Part shown: positions 5,601-7,898 of the stretch, piece by piece
Layout of the letters: every line of letters starts with the position of its first letter
How positions within the stretch are numbered: position 1 is the stretch's first letter
Assembly: GCA_024643945.1 (NCBI GenBank)
Contig: JAHELX010000272.1
Span: 1 to 7,898, forward strand
Length of the DNA stretch: 7,898 bases
Source: Anaerolineales bacterium
GTDB taxonomy: Bacteria > Chloroflexota > Anaerolineae > 4572-78 > NAK82
Direction: 5' to 3'
Program-made: the position numbers and the translations under genes
Notes under the pieces: model-generated
What the model was told of the DNA's origin: nothing
Seen by the model: only the letters and a program-made list of their open reading frames with translations
Database searches by the model: none

Positions 5601-6575
5601 ATGTCCGAGGCAAAATTGCTTTACTTGAGCCAGGCCGATGTGAGCGAGGTCAGCCTGACTATGCGCGAGATCATCAACGCGCTGGAAATTGCTTTCAAGG
5701 AAAAGGGGGACGGCAAGGTGGAGATGCCACCCAAGCCGGGCATTCACCCTCAGCACGATGCTTTCATCCACGCCATGCCGGCTTACATCCCGGCCTTGAA
5801 GTCGGCGGGGCTGAAGTGGGTCAGCGGATTCCCCCAAAATGTGGATCGGGGATTGCCTTATATCACCGGCTTGCTCGTCCTTAACGATCCAGAAACGGGG
5901 CTGCCGCTGAGCGTCATGGATTGCGTGTGGATCACGGCGATGCGCACCGGGGCGGCCACCGCCCTGGCCGCCAAATACCTGGCCCGGCCCGACTCGGCCA
6001 CGGTTGGGATATTAGGCTGCGGCGTGCAAGGACGGACTAACCTTTTGGCCCTGAAGGAACTTTTCCCGCTGACCTCCGTCCGCGCCTACGACATTCACCC
6101 GGAGCGGACCGAAGCCTATGCGGCCGAGATGCGTGAGAAGACTGGCCTCACCGTGCAGCCGGTCACTCAGCCACGCGAGGCGGTGGTCGGCTGCGACATC
6201 GTGGTAACTGCCGGCCCCATCTTGAAGCAGCCTCACGCCACCATCCAGGCCGGCTGGCTGGAGCCTGGCGCCTTTGCCTCCCCAGTGGATTTCGACTCCT
6301 ACTGGCACCCCGATGCCCTGGCCCAGGCCGACAAATTCTGCACCGATGACACCCCCCAACTGCGTTATTACCAGGAGGTAGGCTACTTCCAGCGCATCCC
6401 GCCCGTCCACGCCGACCTGGGCGAACTGGCGGCCGGGAAGCGGCCGGGGCGCGAGCGGGACGACGAGCGCACCATCTGCTGCAATCTGGGCCTGGCCATC
6501 GACGACATGGCCACGGCCATCCTCATTTATCAGCGAGCCGTGGAGCGTGGTCTCGGTACCTGGTTGCCGCTGTAG
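5601..6575 (+). CDS. Ornithine cyclodeaminase/mu-crystallin family protein
   Basis: This 324-residue NAD(P)-linked enzyme belongs to the family of ornithine cyclodeaminase, ketimine and pyrroline-carboxylate reductases and some alanine dehydrogenases. GLKWVSG (70-76) carries K72, and MRTGAATALAAKYL (114-127) carries R115; these correspond to the substrate-binding Lys and Arg of ornithine cyclodeaminase. The Rossmann motif GILGCGVQGR (136-145) is clear, and D164 at the end of the next strand favours NAD over NADP. The C-terminal NLGLAIDDMATAILIY (295-310) also fits. Where true cyclodeaminases have a GAD-PGK-type segment with the catalytic Asp, this protein has SPVDFDSYWHP (227-237). It therefore belongs to a different subfamily whose reaction I cannot name. 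The start has AGGAGGT (5589-5595) 5 nt upstream. Divergence from the methyltransferase gene suggests a joint pathway, perhaps handling the demethylated amino or imino acid; that is inference. It converges on the GT2 gene with a 17-bp gap. Confidence 0.9.
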   Translation: MSEAKLLYLSQADVSEVSLTMREIINALEIAFKEKGDGKVEMPPKPGIHPQHDAFIHAMPAYIPALKSAGLKWVSGFPQNVDRGLPYITGLLVLNDPETGLPLSVMDCVWITAMRTGAATALAAKYLARPDSATVGILGCGVQGRTNLLALKELFPLTSVRAYDIHPERTEAYAAEMREKTGLTVQPVTQPREAVVGCDIVVTAGPILKQPHATIQAGWLEPGAFASPVDFDSYWHPDALAQADKFCTDDTPQLRYYQEVGYFQRIPPVHADLGELAAGKRPGRERDDERTICCNLGLAIDDMATAILIYQRAVERGLGTWLPL

Positions 6576-6592
6576 CCCTTCAGTTGTTCAGC

Positions 6593-7288
6593 TCAAATCC
6601 TGGGCTTGGCCCAGGCATAGCGTAAGGCGACACCCAAAATGTACCAGGCGGCCAGAAGCGTGCCGCGTAGGGTGCCGCTGACCTTAGAACGACCTGCCTG
6701 GCGGCTGTGGTAGCTCACGGGCACTTCGACCAGACGTGCACCCTGCTTGGCTGCTTTGACCAGCATCTCTGTAAGCCAGCCGAAGGTCATCTCACGCATG
6801 TCGAGCGCGAGCAACAAGGGGCGGCATATGGCCCGGTAAGGTCCCAGGTCCGTGATAGAGAGCTTGTAGAGGAAGTTCATCAAACGGGCTGCCAACCAAT
6901 TTCCAAAGCGCTGCTGGAAAGGCATGGCGCCGGGCGCAATGTATCCAAGCCAGCGCGAACCGAGCACCAGGTCTGCCTCGCCAGAGAGGATCGGAGCCAG
7001 GATAGTTGGCAATTCAGACGGGAGAAAGCTGTAGTCTCCATCGAGAAAGGCCAGCACATTGGCATCTTGAGCGCTGGCAACTCCAGCAGCGCAGGCGTAA
7101 CCATAGCCCCGCCGAGGTTCATGGACTACCCGGGCGCCGGCGGCGCGCGCCTCTTCGGCCGTCGCGTCGGTGGAGCCGTTGTCTACCACGATGACCTGGA
7201 CCGGTATTGTCTCAAGGACCTCAGTGACCAAGCTGCGGATGTTGCCGGCCTCATTCAGCGCAGGGATAATCACCGCTATGTTCGTCAT
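6593..7288 (-). CDS. Glycosyltransferase family 2 (DPM/DPG-synthase-like)
   Basis: This 231-residue GT-A fold enzyme transfers a sugar from an activated nucleotide donor. It opens with IAVIIPALNEAGNI (4-17). VIVVDNGSTDAT (32-43) is the nucleotide-binding strand, and FLDGDYSF (81-88) contains the metal-binding D83-G-D85. VLGSRW (108-113), TDLGPYRAI (146-154) and GRSKVSGT (199-206) follow the order expected of dolichol/polyprenyl-phosphate sugar synthase relatives. One hydrophobic segment (about 209-225) could sit on the membrane, and the multi-helix tail of larger relatives is absent. GGAAG (7293-7297) lies 4 nt before the ATG. It begins 17 bp after the DUF2064 stop on the same strand, so the two form an operon. 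Donor and acceptor cannot be read from the sequence. Confidence 0.9.
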   Translation of the reverse strand: MTNIAVIIPALNEAGNIRSLVTEVLETIPVQVIVVDNGSTDATAEEARAAGARVVHEPRRGYGYACAAGVASAQDANVLAFLDGDYSFLPSELPTILAPILSGEADLVLGSRWLGYIAPGAMPFQQRFGNWLAARLMNFLYKLSITDLGPYRAICRPLLLALDMREMTFGWLTEMLVKAAKQGARLVEVPVSYHSRQAGRSKVSGTLRGTLLAAWYILGVALRYAWAKPRI

Positions 7289-7305
7289 AGGTCTTCCGTT
7301 TTGGC

Positions 7306-7898
7306 CTAGGCATGTAATGAAACGAGAAGCTCTCGCTGTTGCTCCAGAAAAGCGCGCGTCTGGCGAGCTACGTCAGGGGGCGCTTCAACCAACTCGGCCA
7401 CCAGGCGCGTAAGAGACGTAGCGTCGTCCACGTCGTACCAAACAGGCAACAACTCGACTCGCAGCCCTTCCTCGGCTGCCAGGTTCAGCGTATCTGCGGT
7501 GACGTTGGGTGTACTCATGCGTACCTCGCGCAGCAGGCGTGGCGTCGGGCGTTTGATGCCGATCAGATAGTAGCCCCCATCGTCGCATGGACCGAGCACG
7601 ACGTCGCCTCCCCCTGCCAGTGCCTCAAAGGCGGCAGTCAGACAGGAGGGGGGAAGGGTGGGGCTGTCGCTGTTCATGATTACAACTCGTCGGTAGCCTC
7701 GACGTAGATAGCAGGTCAGTGCGTTGTCCAGGCGGACCCCCAAATCCGGGCCCTTTTGCAGGATGTGCTCAAAGTCGGGAGCTAAGTTGGCGAAATAGGT
7801 CTCTGCCTCGGCAGGTAAATAGGCTACGACCGGCTGCACGTCAGGTATCTGGCGCATCAGGCCGAGGGTGTCTTGCAAGAAGCATTCATAGAGCGCAG
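7306..7898 (-). CDS. DUF2064 / TIGR04282-type GT-A fold protein, N-terminus cut by window edge
   Basis: 196 residues are visible. The frame stays open to the window edge, reading ALYECFLQDTL upstream of the first possible in-window start (a TTG at 7878). This matches the interior of DUF2064 proteins, so the true N-terminus with its nucleotide-binding loop lies outside. Counting from the first visible residue, diagnostic motifs are MNSDSPTLP (74-82), VLGPCDDGGYYLIGI (99-113) and WYDVDD (153-158). This family shares the nucleotidyl/glycosyl-transferase GT-A fold with MobA-like enzymes and is often encoded beside a GT2 protein, as here. Some such pairs are annotated as arsenosugar biosynthesis (TIGR04282/TIGR04283), but nothing arsenic-related is in this window. 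The usual Trp of the segment before the C-terminal third is replaced (RMSTPNV, 126-132). The exact reaction is unknown. Confidence 0.88.
   Translation of the reverse strand, partial: ALYECFLQDTLGLMRQIPDVQPVVAYLPAEAETYFANLAPDFEHILQKGPDLGVRLDNALTCYLRRGYRRVVIMNSDSPTLPPSCLTAAFEALAGGGDVVLGPCDDGGYYLIGIKRPTPRLLREVRMSTPNVTADTLNLAAEEGLRVELLPVWYDVDDATSLTRLVAELVEAPPDVARQTRAFLEQQRELLVSLHA

Noticed and set aside
1..7898. CRISPR array, tRNA or rRNA genes
   Set aside because: No regularly spaced direct repeats, cloverleaf with CCA/T-loop signature, or rRNA-like conserved blocks were seen on either strand.

Overview
This 7.9 kb bacterial window holds eight protein-coding genes, two of them cut by the window edges. 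It also holds one small non-autonomous transposon and several readable control sites. Shine-Dalgarno sequences are strong and promoters are sigma-70-like. Gene content, including a FprA-type reductase, a corrinoid-methyltransferase relative and a DUF2064/GT2 pair, would fit a free-living member of the Chloroflexota (Anaerolineae-like) or a similar soil or sediment lineage. That placement is an inference from general resemblance and is not proven by any marker here.

Layout: (1) Positions 1-531, minus strand: N-terminal part of a divergent prolyl-tRNA synthetase-like protein, cut by the left edge. (2) Positions 532-942: a 411-bp intergenic region between two divergent genes. It holds a 135-bp MITE-like element (635-769) with imperfect terminal inverted repeats and a perfect 9-bp target duplication, a separate 12-bp perfect hairpin (794-820), and the gntR promoter (843-872). 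(3) Positions 943-1572, plus: a GntR/FadR-type (FCD) regulator. (4) Positions 1613-3013, minus: a FprA-type ferredoxin/adrenodoxin-NADP reductase, convergent with the regulator. (5) Positions 3126-3560, minus: a small two-CBS-domain protein. (6) Positions 3730-5286, minus: a non-pyrrolysine member of the trimethylamine methyltransferase (MttB/COG5598) family, followed by a terminator-like hairpin. (7) Positions 5287-5600: a 314-bp divergent promoter region with two good sigma-70 promoters and a GntR-style palindrome. (8) Positions 5601-6575, plus: an ornithine cyclodeaminase/mu-crystallin family protein. (9) Positions 6593-7288 and 7306-7898, minus: a GT2 glycosyltransferase preceded by a DUF2064 protein, cut by the right edge.

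The most coherent functional unit is the divergent pair methyltransferase <-> ornithine cyclodeaminase-like protein. Together with the nearby FCD regulator it suggests a regulated catabolic locus for a methylated amine or amino-acid betaine. The substrate cannot be read from the sequence, and no corrinoid protein or corrinoid-reactivation gene is in the window. The glycosyltransferase pair looks like an unrelated envelope or glycan module. The prolyl-tRNA synthetase-like gene departs from the family at several normally conserved positions and may be a paralog with a changed job.
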